Origin: Emiliania huxleyi CCMP1516
Lineage: Eukaryota > Haptophyta > Isochrysidales > Noelaerhabdaceae
DNA length: 64,000 bases
NCBI RefSeq assembly: GCF_000372725.1
Contig: NW_005196981.1
Span: 488,191-552,190, forward strand
Direction: 5' to 3'
This document shows, one piece after another, positions 21,055-30,610 of this stretch (its first letter is position 1; the number at the start of each line of letters is the position of its first letter). The translations under genes and the position numbers were made by a program. The notes beneath the pieces are model-generated. The model was given only the letters and a program-made list of their open reading frames with translations, ran no database searches and was not told the origin of the DNA.

Positions 21055-22284
21055 TGCGATTGGCGAGGGCTCCTTTGGAGCGGTGTACCATGCACGGCTC
21101 GACGGCGCGCCGTGCGTCGCAAAGCGAGCCGCCGCGGGAGAGCGGGCGGCGCAGTTCTTCGAGACCGAGGCGCACGTCAACCGGCAGCTCGTGCGGCGCC
21201 GCGCCGGCGGCGGCAGCGCTGTCCTCCGGCCATCCTGCATCGCGTCATACATCGGCGAGTTCGAGGCGTCTGGTCAGCTGCACCTCGTGTGGGAGCGGTG
21301 CGGCGAGGCGACGCTCGGCGAGTACCTCGAGCGCGGCGACGAGGGGCGGGTGGAACTAACAGCGGCGCTCGGCTGCGTCGCGTCCGAGCTGCCTCGCCGA
21401 ACGCTGCAGCTGGTCCTCGAGGCCCTCGCCCACATCCACTCGCTCGGCGTCGTGCACAGAGACGTCAAGCCGCACAACCTGCTGGTCGACACGAGAGGCC
21501 GCACGCTCGCGCTGATCGACTTTGGGTCCGCGTGCGACGTCGCCGGCTGGGTGGTGCAGCGAGGTCTCGAGGCGGGGAGGGTGCCGTGCTCTGTGCTCCG
21601 TCGCCCGCTCGAGAGCCGCTGCTGAGTGATGACTGATTGAACGACTCGTTGACGACTCGTTGACAGGTGCTCTACTGCCCGCCCGAGCAGCTGCTCGCCG
21701 TGCGGCAGCCCTTCACGTACGACGTCTACTCGGCCGGCCTCCTCTGGCTCAGGCTCTGCCCCCTCCCCGCCACCCTGCCCTCAGCCGCCCCACCGCCCTC
21801 AACCAACGAGGAGGAGGTGATCGGCGCCGCTTGCCTCCCGCGTGCGCAGGCTCGCCTTGCCCGCCCTCACGGAGGAGGGCCTGTACGCGCTGCGGCTCTC
21901 GCTGCGAGACAAGCGGCACGACCCTGTCCCCGCGAGGCGCCTGCCCGGAGCTGTCCTTGAGCCTGCCCGGAGCCTCCCCTCTCCAGGCACGACCTCGCCG
22001 CGTGGCGCATCGACGCCGCCGCCGCAGACGCGCTGCCCGACGCGTGGGAGAGCGCCTTCCCGCTCGACGGCGAGGCGTGGCAGCTGCTCTGCGGGCTGAT
22101 AACGCCGGTGCCGGCAGACAGGCCGGTGGCGGCGGAGGCGCTGCTCTCTCCATTCCTGAATGCGGACTGCCACTCCACGGGCGAGCCAACCCCCGCGCCC
22201 CTCCCGTGGACTCTGGATGCGGTCGTCGCCGGCACAACCGCCGCACCGCGACGCATTGTGGCAGAAGAGTGTGGTCTGGACTAG
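21055..22284 (+). CDS. Protein kinase, STN7/STN8-like thylakoid type
   Basis: Exons 21055-21592, 21667-21752, 21850-21912 and 21987-22284; the 5' end is open. Kinase landmarks: GEGSFGAVY loop, VAKRA lysine, VHRDVKPHNLL catalytic loop, LIDFGSA metal motif. The activation segment runs CDVAGW...GRVPCS/VLYCPPEQL, where PPEQ replaces the usual APE. This PPEQ plus the C-terminal DKHDLAAWR...ADRPVAAEALLSPFL is typical of the plant/algal state-transition kinases STN7/STN8, which phosphorylate light-harvesting and photosystem II proteins. Two of the three introns need GC donors; only those restore the DKHDLAAWR sequence. No transmembrane helix or transit peptide is seen because the N-terminus is unresolved. 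A diverged plastid kinase of this clade is the best reading. Confidence 0.75.
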
Positions 22285-22407
22285 TCGCCATGGGATCATC
22301 TCGCGGGGTCACTCTTGCGACTTGCGCATTGGCCACTTAAATGTTTACTTACGGCGAGACCGCGCCAAGAGAGGCGCCCTCACTAAAGCCGTGAGGTACG
22401 GCTCTAG

Positions 22408-23336
22408 TAGGTCGGTCGGAATCCCCCAAAACAATTAAATTCCCTCTCGAGCGGAGAGAATTTGGGATTCGACTCCCGCGCAATCAAGTCATCAACGATG
22501 GTGCCAACGGCCAAAAAAGCGCCGGTAGCAAGCACGATGGAGGTGCGTCTTTCCCATGCTCGCGCGCCCCCCGCGCGCGAACTATGCATGGGCCCGGCTC
22601 GCCCGCTTGGGGATCCACCCGGCACACCCCCGCCCCCCACCTGCCGGCTTACCTGCCGTCAGTTCGCGCGGGATCGCCCACAACTGTCAGCAACTGAAAT
22701 CCAGTTGCTTCAGCTGTGACTTCAGCCTCGCCTCACCGCTCTCCCTTCGGTCGCACGCCTCCGGAGAGAGGTCGCACACGACGCTGGTGACCATTCCCGA
22801 CGAGCCATGCGCAGGTCGCGACCCCTGAGGACCTCCACACCTCCAAGGAGAAGCTCCGCGGCATCGGCGAGGCGACCGCTCTCTTTTCAGAACCTGCTAG
22901 GGCAGAGGCCCTGTCCACCCTGGCGTCCCTCGAGGGGTCGCCAGGGCCCGCCGCGGCCCTGGCGAGGCCCGTGGGCGGCCTGCTCCTCATCGACGCCTAC
23001 GCCCTCGTCGGCCTGGCCGGCAAATATGCCAGCGGCGGGGGCGGCGCCGGCGATGCGGGTCTCATCTTTACCAGGTGGGTCGAGGCGATGGCCGGGCACG
23101 AGTCGCTCGCGCCGACGCGGGCGCTCCCGGCGCTGGCCACGCCGGAGACCAAGGCGAACTTCGTGAAGTACAAGCGCCGGATGACCGCGTACAAGGCGGA
23201 CGTGGAGCGCGCGCTTAAGCGGCGCTCGACGGCCGTTTCTCGCCGGAAGGACCCGGCGGAGGCCGACCGCGAACTCGACCAACTCGTGCGGCAGGCGCAC
23301 GTTCCTCTCCAGACCCTTTCGGACGCGGCCGACACG

Positions 23337-23368
<32 letters not shown>

Positions 23369-26300
23369 GTCCTCGCTCGATGCCGAGCTCGACGTGACGG
23401 CGCAGCTGCGCGCGTTTGCCGAGGGTTTGCACCCGCGCCTCGGCGCCGACAGCGCCGTCCACCTCTTGGAGGGCTGCCGCGACGTCCTCGGCTTGATCGC
23501 CGCCGAGGTGCGCGGCGCGCCTCCGCCGCGTGGGCGCGGCACGTCGCAGCTCCGGCAGGTGTCGCTGCTCCTCAACTATGAGCGGCGGCGGCGGCAGCTG
23601 AGCGAGGCGCTCGCCGACGAGCGGCGTGTCGAGCTCGAGCTGGCGGCGCGCCGCCAGCAGGCCGCCGTCGACGCCGCGCTCGCCGACGAGCGGCGGCGCT
23701 CCGCTGCGGCGTACGCGAAGCTCGACGCAGCGCTGCAGGCGGAGCGGCAGGAGACTGGGCGGCTCTGCACGGAGGTGCGGCGGCTCAAGGCGGCGGCGCG
23801 CGAGGCCGAGACTGCGGCGGAGCTGCGGTGCCGCAGCCAGGAGAAGGAGGCCGCGGCGCACTTTGGCTCCATCGCCTCAGAGGCCGAGCGGCGCGCCAAG
23901 GTCGCCGAGGCGCAGCGGGACGACGCGTGTGAGGAGGCGGCGCAGCTGCACGGCCTCTTCGCGCAGCTAGAGGACCAGCTCGACGCGCTGCGCTCGATGC
24001 GCGTCTCGGGGCTGCTCGAGCAGCTGCAGGCGAGCACGCGGCGCATCACCGAGCTCAGTGCGCGGCGCAAGGTGACGCAGCGCAAGCTCTCCGACGTGAA
24101 CCTCGTCGAGCGCAACCTGGCGGTGTCGCAGCGGCTGCTCTCGGAGGAGCGGGCGGCCCGCGCGAGCTTGTGGCGCGGAGACGCGACGGCAGAGAAGCTG
24201 GAGGCGGTGGAGGCGCAGTGCGCCAAGCTGCAGGCCGAGCTTGAGGCGGCGCAGGCCGAGGCCGCAAAGTTCAAGGCCATCGCCGAGCCCACCAAGGCGC
24301 GCTTCAAGCTGGGCAACCACTTCAACGCCGAGACGGAGCTTGCGTGCATCTCGGTGATGCACCTCGGCATCGCGCGGCAGAAGATCCCGAAGCTGTTCCC
24401 GATCTTCGCGCGGCTCTTGGGGGTCAAGCTGCCGTACCGCGAGATCAAGGTCCCCGGCCCGATCGTGGACGGCAAGCGCACCTCCGTCGTCAAGCGGCTG
24501 CCAGAGACGCCGCAGGCGACGCACTGCAAGGAGCTGGCGGGCGTCTCCTACGAGCTCAACAAGCTCCAGGTCGGCCAGTGGCTGCTGGAGTTCATGAACT
24601 CGGATGAGTCCTCGTGCTGCTACATCGCCGACGGCGCCGAGGCGCAGCAGATGGAGCGCATCGGCACCGTCCTCTCGCGGCGCGTCAACGGCAAACTCGA
24701 GCTGCGCGCCCTCGATTTGTCGACGGCCTCGAGCAAGACCGCCGAGGCGCAGGCGTCGGCGTACCACGAGTCGATCGAGGAGGTCATCAAGCTCATGGAG
24801 GAGGCCGGCCTCGCGGATGCGCGCGCGGCGGAGCTGCTGCGCCGCTTCCTCCCCACGTGCGCGTGCAACGACCGGGCGTCTACGGCGCGGCTCGCTGCGC
24901 GGCTGGTCCTCGGGCTGGGCGAGGGCGACGACGACCCGACCTGTGCGGAGCACGCGCTCGTCAACATCCTCGAGGAGGGGCGCAAGGCGATGGACGCCAT
25001 CCTGCGCGAGCTGATGAACTTCACCGACGAGCAGGCCGCGGCGCACGCCGACAAGATCAAGGCGATGCGGACCTGCGTCGGCTGGTTCAGCTCGCCTGTC
25101 TGCGCGCTCATCTACCAGGCACCGTCAGCCCCGACCCCGCACCGCAGATCACTCCCACTCGCGCGCCAATCCCGCACCCCCCCGCGCCGCACGCGTAGGT
25201 GAGCAAGTACGTCGCGCTCTGCTCGACCAAGGGCTACGCCATCGGCCGCAAGCTGCAGGAGTGGATGGAGGCGCGGCTGGCAGACCTCGAGGAGCAGCTC
25301 GAGCATCTCGTGGGGCACGTGGAGGACGTGCTCGCGATCTGCGGCTCGCGCGCGTACGTCTTCTACCTCGACGCGGCGCCGACGGAGCGGCTGCTCACTG
25401 AGCACGACATCTCCATGCTGACCTACCTCGACGAGGATGAGATGCTCAAGGCTGCCGGCGGCGGCAAGCTGCGCAAGTCTATCCTCACCGGCGCGCGCTC
25501 GCCGCCCTGCATGGCGGGGGTGCGCGCCATGGCGCTGATCTGCGACGCGGTGTTTTGGCCGCTGATCCGCGCGGTCAAGCCAGCCGCGGACAAGCACGTC
25601 CTCGACGTGCTCCCGCGCGTGTGGCCGGCGGCGCACGCGTTTTTTGAGGCGGCCGCCGCGTCGCCCGCGGGCATCGTCGACGGCTCGCTCAAGCTGCAGC
25701 TCGGCGACGTTTCGGCGGCCGCCACCGCCGCTACCGCGCCAACTCCAACGCAGGCGCGCCGCGCCGAGCGCCATCGGTGCGCATTCGCGCCGCAGCGGCC
25801 GACGACCCGATGGTGACGCGCTTGCTGACGGCGGCATTCGGCGCGATGTCCCGGGCGGTCTGCAACCACGCTGCGGAGTGGATGCCGGCGGGCCTCGTCG
25901 CCACGAACGGCTCGATCACCAAGACCGGCAAGCTGTGCTCGGCGAACATCACCCCGGCGCTGCGCGCAAAGTACGACGCGCTGCAGGCGACGAGCACGCC
26001 GGTTGAGCGGCTGCACGCCGTCGGCCGCGTCAGCGACGACCGGCACAAGCGGCAGCGCAATGAGTCGCGCGCCGGCGACTCGCTCGGGCGCTTTAACAAC
26101 CAAGCCGGCTGGCTGACGGGCGAGATCGATGAGCGCGGCGGGCTCAAGGTCGCCGAGACCATGCTTGCGGCGTGCCGAAAGGCGGCGGGGCGGGCGAGAC
26201 GCGTTACGCTCAAGGCGCAGCTGGTCGCGGCGGGCCGCGCAAAGCGCGCCGAGCGCGACGAGAAGCTGGGCAGCAAGAAGGCGCGCAAGGCGGCCAAGGC

Positions 26301-26652
26301 GGCCGAGAACGCGCGCATCGCGCAGCTGCCGCTCGTGCGGCGCTACTCAGAGCTGAAGAAGCTGGCGATCGCCGGCTTGCAGGCGCTTCTCGGACGCTGT
26401 TGAGCGGTATACTAGTGCCCCACTACTCACGGCTCTCGTTTGTTGTAGGACCAGCTCAAGGCCTTCAAGCTGGCGGGGAAGACGGGCTTCACTGTCACGC
26501 AGGCGAACCGCGCGGACTATTGCACGCAGCTGCAGAACCTCCTCTTCGCCGCGCATGGCGTCGAGGCGAACGACCTCGAGGACGGCGACTCGGGGTGCGA
26601 CGGCGACGGCGTGGTGCGGAAGGTGCGGCAGCGGCGCGTGGCGGGCGAAGAG

Positions 26653-26684
<32 letters not shown>

Positions 26685-27311
26685 GAAGAAGAAGAAGAGG
26701 AAGAGGGTCGATCTGCGTGAGCTCAACGGCTGGCAGTGGGAGGCGAGTGAGAAGTTTGACATCGAGCGCATTCTCGACAGCAAGGTGGAGACGGTCGGCA
26801 AGGTGCTTGCGCCCTCACACTCGCACCTGCCCTTGCTTATTGCCACTCCATCGCTCACGTGCCCGACCACCTCTCTTCTCGCCTCACAGGGCAAGAAGCG
26901 GGTCGAGATGACGTACTACTTGATCCTCTGGAAGGGGTACCCGCCGGACGTGTCGACGTGGGAGCCAGAGTCAGAGATACACGACGACTTGATCGACGCG
27001 TACGAGGCGGAGCTCGATGCGGCGTCTGAGCTGGAGGCGGAGGAGGCGGAGGAGGGCGAGGAGGGCGAGGAGGAGTGACTAGCGCGCGTCCTCCGCCCCC
27101 GTGCGCGTGTGTTGAGGTGGTGCGAGAGCCATTTGCGTGCGTGAGCGGTGCGGCCGGGTGTGTGAATGTGAACCGTGGGCCACTTGTGTTGAGGGATGGC
27201 AACCCATGTGGGTGCCTATGTGTTTCTTTCGAGCTAACGCACCTTGTTTTGCAGTTTCTATGCCGTGCTATTCACTTCCAAAAATCGACCCCCGGGACCC
27301 CGACCGACCTA
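22408..27311 (+). mobile_element. DNA transposon, apparently complete, with terminal inverted repeats and 7-bp target duplication
   Basis: The left end reads TAGGTCGGTCGGAATCCC (22408) and the right end, read inward on the minus strand from 27311, TAGGTCGGTCGGGGTCCC: the first 12 bases are identical, then TCCC recurs two bases later. Both ends are flanked by GCTCTAG (22401-22407 and 27312-27318), as expected for a 7-bp target-site duplication. The element is 4,904 bp and contains one spliced gene that fills most of it (22812-27078) and ends in a chromodomain. The short inverted repeats and 7-bp duplication do not match a superfamily I can name with confidence. Confidence 0.82.
22812..27078 (+). 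CDS. Putative transposase with coiled coil and C-terminal chromodomain
   Basis: Exons: about 22812-25118, 25199-about 25715, about 25790-26382, 26449-26802, 26890-27078, with possible small upstream exons (a CFSCDFS...RSHASGERSH stretch at about 22720-22780 looks zinc-finger-like). Order: VATPEDLHTSKEKLRGIGEA, GGLLLIDAYALVGLAGKYAS, a poly-Gly spacer, a long coiled coil (about 23560-24280), then a globular part (SSCCYIADGAEAQQM, ELRALDLSTAS, CACNDRASTARLAARLV, PTCAEHALVNI), which I read as a possible RNase-H-like DDE core. Next come VERLHAVGRVSDDRHKRQ, a Lys/Arg-rich helix, FTVTQANRADYCTQLQNLL, and the chromodomain FDIERILDSKVETVGK/GKKRVEMTYYLILWKGYP...STWEPE. Introns at 25119-25198 and 26383-26448 start with GC. 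The chromodomain would direct insertion to marked chromatin. The frame looks intact; catalytic residues are inferred. Confidence 0.72.
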
Positions 27312-27397
27312 GCTCTAGCTGGAGAGTCATGACTGTACCTTTTCGTGAAATCCTCGTCTGTGGAACGCGCGAGTCGCGCGCGAGAGAGCACTCTACA

Positions 27398-27470
27398 GCT
27401 AGGGCGGGGACCTGTTCCTTTTTACCCATCTCACAGTAGAGGTGTCCGTTTTTATTTATTTATTTACTCT
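27398..27470 (+). repeat. Repeat A, 5'-truncated (TTTA)n-tailed copy
   Basis: GGCGGGGACCTGTTCCTTTT...GTGTCCGTTTTTATTTATTT. It lies about 85 bases beyond the right end of the transposon. Confidence 0.88.
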
Positions 27471-27554
27471 ACACAGCTACACGCGACATCTCCAGCCGCC
27501 ACGCGGCCACATGCACACATGCCCATCGTGTTATCTACAAATCTGGCTCAGCAT

Positions 27555-28535
27555 TTAGACATTGCGCGGTCTAAGATGGAGCTGGATTCCACGACCGTCC
27601 AGTGTAGCGCGCAGCTCCTGCAGGGCAGGCTGCTCGGGAAGGCTGAAGGCTCCCGCGTCGACCCAGAGCTGCGCGTTGTCATGCAACTCGAGGTGCTTCA
27701 GTTGGTTGAGATGCGAACTGATGCGGAGGAGTGGCTCCACGCTCAAGCTGCTGAGCTCATTCTGAGGGAGACTCAGCTGCGTAACGGCAGGGAGGGCGCC
27801 TTTCTGAATGGCATCCTCGAGCGCTTGGAGACCTCTCGTTGTGTGCACGCTCTGACGGAGCTCCACCCGGTCGAGCATTATCATGGCACCGCCTGCCCAA
27901 GCGTCAAGGAGAGGATCGATCGCGCCATCGGGAGCAAACGAGAGCGAAAATATGGTGATGTGCTCGAGCACGTTCGCTCGCATCAGCGCCGACGCGAAAG
28001 ATTCGCAGTCCTCGCGGCTGAAAGGCCCACCGACTTGTACTCTGGTTTGCCTGCCCACACGCTCGTCAAACAACTCCTTGCCGCACCTCTCGCAAAAGCT
28101 CTGGCCTTCGGGAATCTTGTGTCCGCAAACTGGGCATATGGATAGGTCTATGGCGCGAGAGCGCACCACCTGCTGAGGCAGATAGATTGCGTCGGTCGGT
28201 ATGAACGGTTCACAGGCTATGGAAGCAGCTGCTTGCGGAGAAGCCCCATGGAGCAGTTGCTTGCCGAGGAAAAATGGCGACCGTGTCAGCCGGGTGACTC
28301 GACTGTGTCGTGGTTCGGCTGCCCTATAAGTGCGGCGATCGAGTGCGGCCAGTACAAGGAGGACCGTGACTGAGGACGACTTGGCAAACAGGCGCAGCAC
28401 CTCTTCTGGCAACCAGGACCACAAGGCAGCGCCAACGCAAGGCAGCGTCGGTTCATCCGCCAGATCCTCGTCGTCGGTGGCGGCGTCTATCGGCCAGGCC
28501 TCCTCATCGGACGCCAGATCCCCATCCTCTGACAT
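27555..28535 (-). CDS. F-box-like, zinc-ribbon and leucine-rich protein
   Basis: A 326-residue single-exon protein. After an acidic N-terminus, residues 41-75 (WLPEEVLRLFAKSSS...LAALDRRTYRAAEP) look like an F-box. A zinc ribbon follows, with Cys at 134, 137, 148 and 151 (CPVCGHKIPEGQSFCERC). The C-terminal half has leucine-rich-repeat spacing (LPAVTQLSLPQNELSSLSVEPLL, LNQLKHLELHDNAQL). If the F-box is real, this is an SCF ubiquitin-ligase adaptor choosing targets through the LRRs; that is inference. Composition is less GC-rich than the transposon to its right. The upstream neighbour on the plus strand is divergent, with an AT-rich gap (28536-28680) that probably serves both promoters. Confidence 0.72.
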   Translation of the reverse strand: MSEDGDLASDEEAWPIDAATDDEDLADEPTLPCVGAALWSWLPEEVLRLFAKSSSVTVLLVLAALDRRTYRAAEPRHSRVTRLTRSPFFLGKQLLHGASPQAAASIACEPFIPTDAIYLPQQVVRSRAIDLSICPVCGHKIPEGQSFCERCGKELFDERVGRQTRVQVGGPFSREDCESFASALMRANVLEHITIFSLSFAPDGAIDPLLDAWAGGAMIMLDRVELRQSVHTTRGLQALEDAIQKGALPAVTQLSLPQNELSSLSVEPLLRISSHLNQLKHLELHDNAQLWVDAGAFSLPEQPALQELRATLDGRGIQLHLRPRNV

Positions 28536-28689
28536 GCGGCCAGGCGTGCGACGTGGGAAATTTCTTTTTTATTTTTAATTGAGCGCCTCGAGGCTCAACT
28601 ACAAATTCAACTACAAATTAATTTCAACTGAACACCGCCCGCCGACGATCGATCCACAAACAATCGTTGGCCCGCAGCGACCCGCAGCG

Positions 28690-29346
28690 ATGGATGCCGC
28701 CCCCCACGGCCCCTACGGCCGACGCGCCGATGCACGACCGGCCTCCGTCGGACGGCTCTCCGGCCTCTCCGGCCGCTGCCGCCCGCGCTGCTGCCGATCC
28801 GGTCCCTCTCACGATCCGCACAAGCAACGACAACTTTGAGGTCGCCGGCTTTGGCCAGGTGCAGCCGAACACCTGCTTGCCTCCATGTTCACGCTTCGCG
28901 CCCCTCCCCCCCTCTGACGCCGCCGTATGACCTTAGGTGAGGGGCACGACTACCCGCCTGGAAGGCGCTCTCATCAGCAAGTCACCCAGGCACCAACTCC
29001 TGGGCGTTTACGCTTGACTACGAAACCATGCAGTGCATGCAGCTCGATCAAAACGGCGACGCCAACATCTGGTCCCCTGGGCGAGTTCCTCGCCCAGGAT
29101 GAGGTGCGAGTCATGATGCTCGACCCAGCGTGCACCAAGCCGCTCACATTCCGTGAGTTCGTCAACGGGCCGAACACACTCTCCAAGTCGACGGCGATCT
29201 CGAACTCCGACAACTGGACCGATGCACCAGCCGCGGAGGACGATAGCTCCCTCGACGACATCCCTTCATCGACGGACGCCTTCACCGCCGCCGGCCCTGG
29301 GCCATTCATCGCGGCCTCCGACTGGCTGCCGCAGGTCACACCCTAA
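28690..29346 (+). CDS. Putative unidentified multi-exon gene
   Basis: A first exon from about 28690 contains a Pro/Ala-rich start and then DPVPLTIRTSNDNFEVAGFGQ, which reads like globular protein, and ends at a GGCCAG/GTGCAG donor (about 28858). After a CCTTAG acceptor (28935) comes VRGTTTRLEGALISKSPRHQ. Farther on, TLDYETMQCMQLDQNGDANI (about 29010-29070) and a final acidic stretch to 29346 (TDAPAAEDDSSLDDIPSSTD) look coding, but in different frames, so more introns or frameshifts exist. No family recognised. Confidence is in coding potential only. Confidence 0.4.
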
Positions 29347-30610
29347 TCTATCTGCCTTAGGCACGGAGGAGAGGGAGCCATCGCGCACGCCCGCAGCATC
29401 GCGTGCTGCTCCGAGGTCTCCCGCCGAGACCGGCTCGGCGCGGCTTTGACTGACGTGACTGACTGATGAGTGCTTGCGATGGAGAGAGATGTTGTTGCGA
29501 TGGATGATCTCCGACACCCCCTTTGGATCCTGCGTCTCTCACTGCCCGAACAGCAGAGGCGGGTACCGCCGCAGGTCCCCCACTAGTTTGTCTAAATTCT
29601 TTGCCGCGCTGCGGACAGAACATACGGCGGAGCGCGCAACGTCTGGAAGCTTCATCATATGCAGGCCCGCACGCCGGCGACACAGCTTCAGCTGTCGAAC
29701 TGACCGTCCCGCAGCTCCTCGTCCTCCCAGAGCGGGAACGAAAGTTGACTGAGGTGGTTGTCAGGAATCATCATACGGACCACATGGTGGCTCTCTCATG
29801 ACGGGAGACCGCCCGACCACTCCTGGGTGGCACTGCCACCGGTGTCGCTGGACGTCCTGTCGACAGCGTGCCGACCATGGTGCTGACACGTGACACTCAA
29901 GCGACACAGACCATGTGGGACGCGTCGATTATCGACCTCTACTGCTTACCCAGCCTTCGAGTGTATCCTGGCTGTGGTCCCACACCCACTGGTGTCCATC
30001 TCAGAGACCGCAGGAGGTCATGACACATGAGGGTCGATGGGAGTGTGGAGTGTGCCAACCCCACAATGCCTATAAAAAAAAGGAAAACCAACCGGCGGAG
30101 AGGGGAGAGCGGAGAAGATATGGCAGATGCGGCGCGCAGTACGGCTCTAGCCTCTACTCTCTAACCCCCCCCCGCCCCCCGCCCCCCGCCCCCCTACACC
30201 TCTTTCTCACGCGTGCTGCAGCAGATAGATACACGCGTACAGGAAAAGGGGCCGAAGGCGGGAAAGTGGCTCTCAGCGCGCGCGCGCGCGGTCGTGCCCC
30301 AGTGAGCAGTGTGTGTCGATCGTGCAGTGCCCTCTCCACTACCACCGACTCACTCACTGCATGCACACTGGCAGGGCTGGCGCGGCCCCCACGGCCTGAA
30401 CCAGCCCGCCACTCCGCTCGGTGCTGCACTCTGACCACCACTCACAGACCCCCCCCCCCTGTGCCCTCCCCCATGCGACGCTGGCCGCTCTCACAGAGTC
30501 GGCCACAGTACGCGCGCTATGCAGCGGCTGCGCAGTGGTACGGCGGTGGGCTGCAACATTGCTGCAACACCAGTCCTCGGGGCGACGCGCTCGGGCGAGC
30601 GCGCGCGCGG
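29347..30610. other. No gene recognised; 3' flank of the CLASP-like gene
   Basis: Holds a poly-C stretch (30167-30192), a CGCGCGCGCG run (30278-30290) and several short open stretches without protein character. Confidence 0.4.

Noticed and set aside
22462-22485. tRNA-like T-loop sequence GGGATTCGACTCCC
   Set aside because: No matching acceptor stem, D-arm or anticodon arm could be drawn around it.
22790-22817. A 28-base intron (GTGACC...GCGCAG) joining a zinc-finger-like exon to the transposase
   Set aside because: It would restore the frame, but it is shorter than any intron seen here (63 bases or more), so the upstream exon structure is left open.
23576-24529. Minus-strand 317-residue frame inside the transposase gene
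   Set aside because: Ser/Ala/Cys-rich antisense of the coiled coil; no domain and no splice logic.
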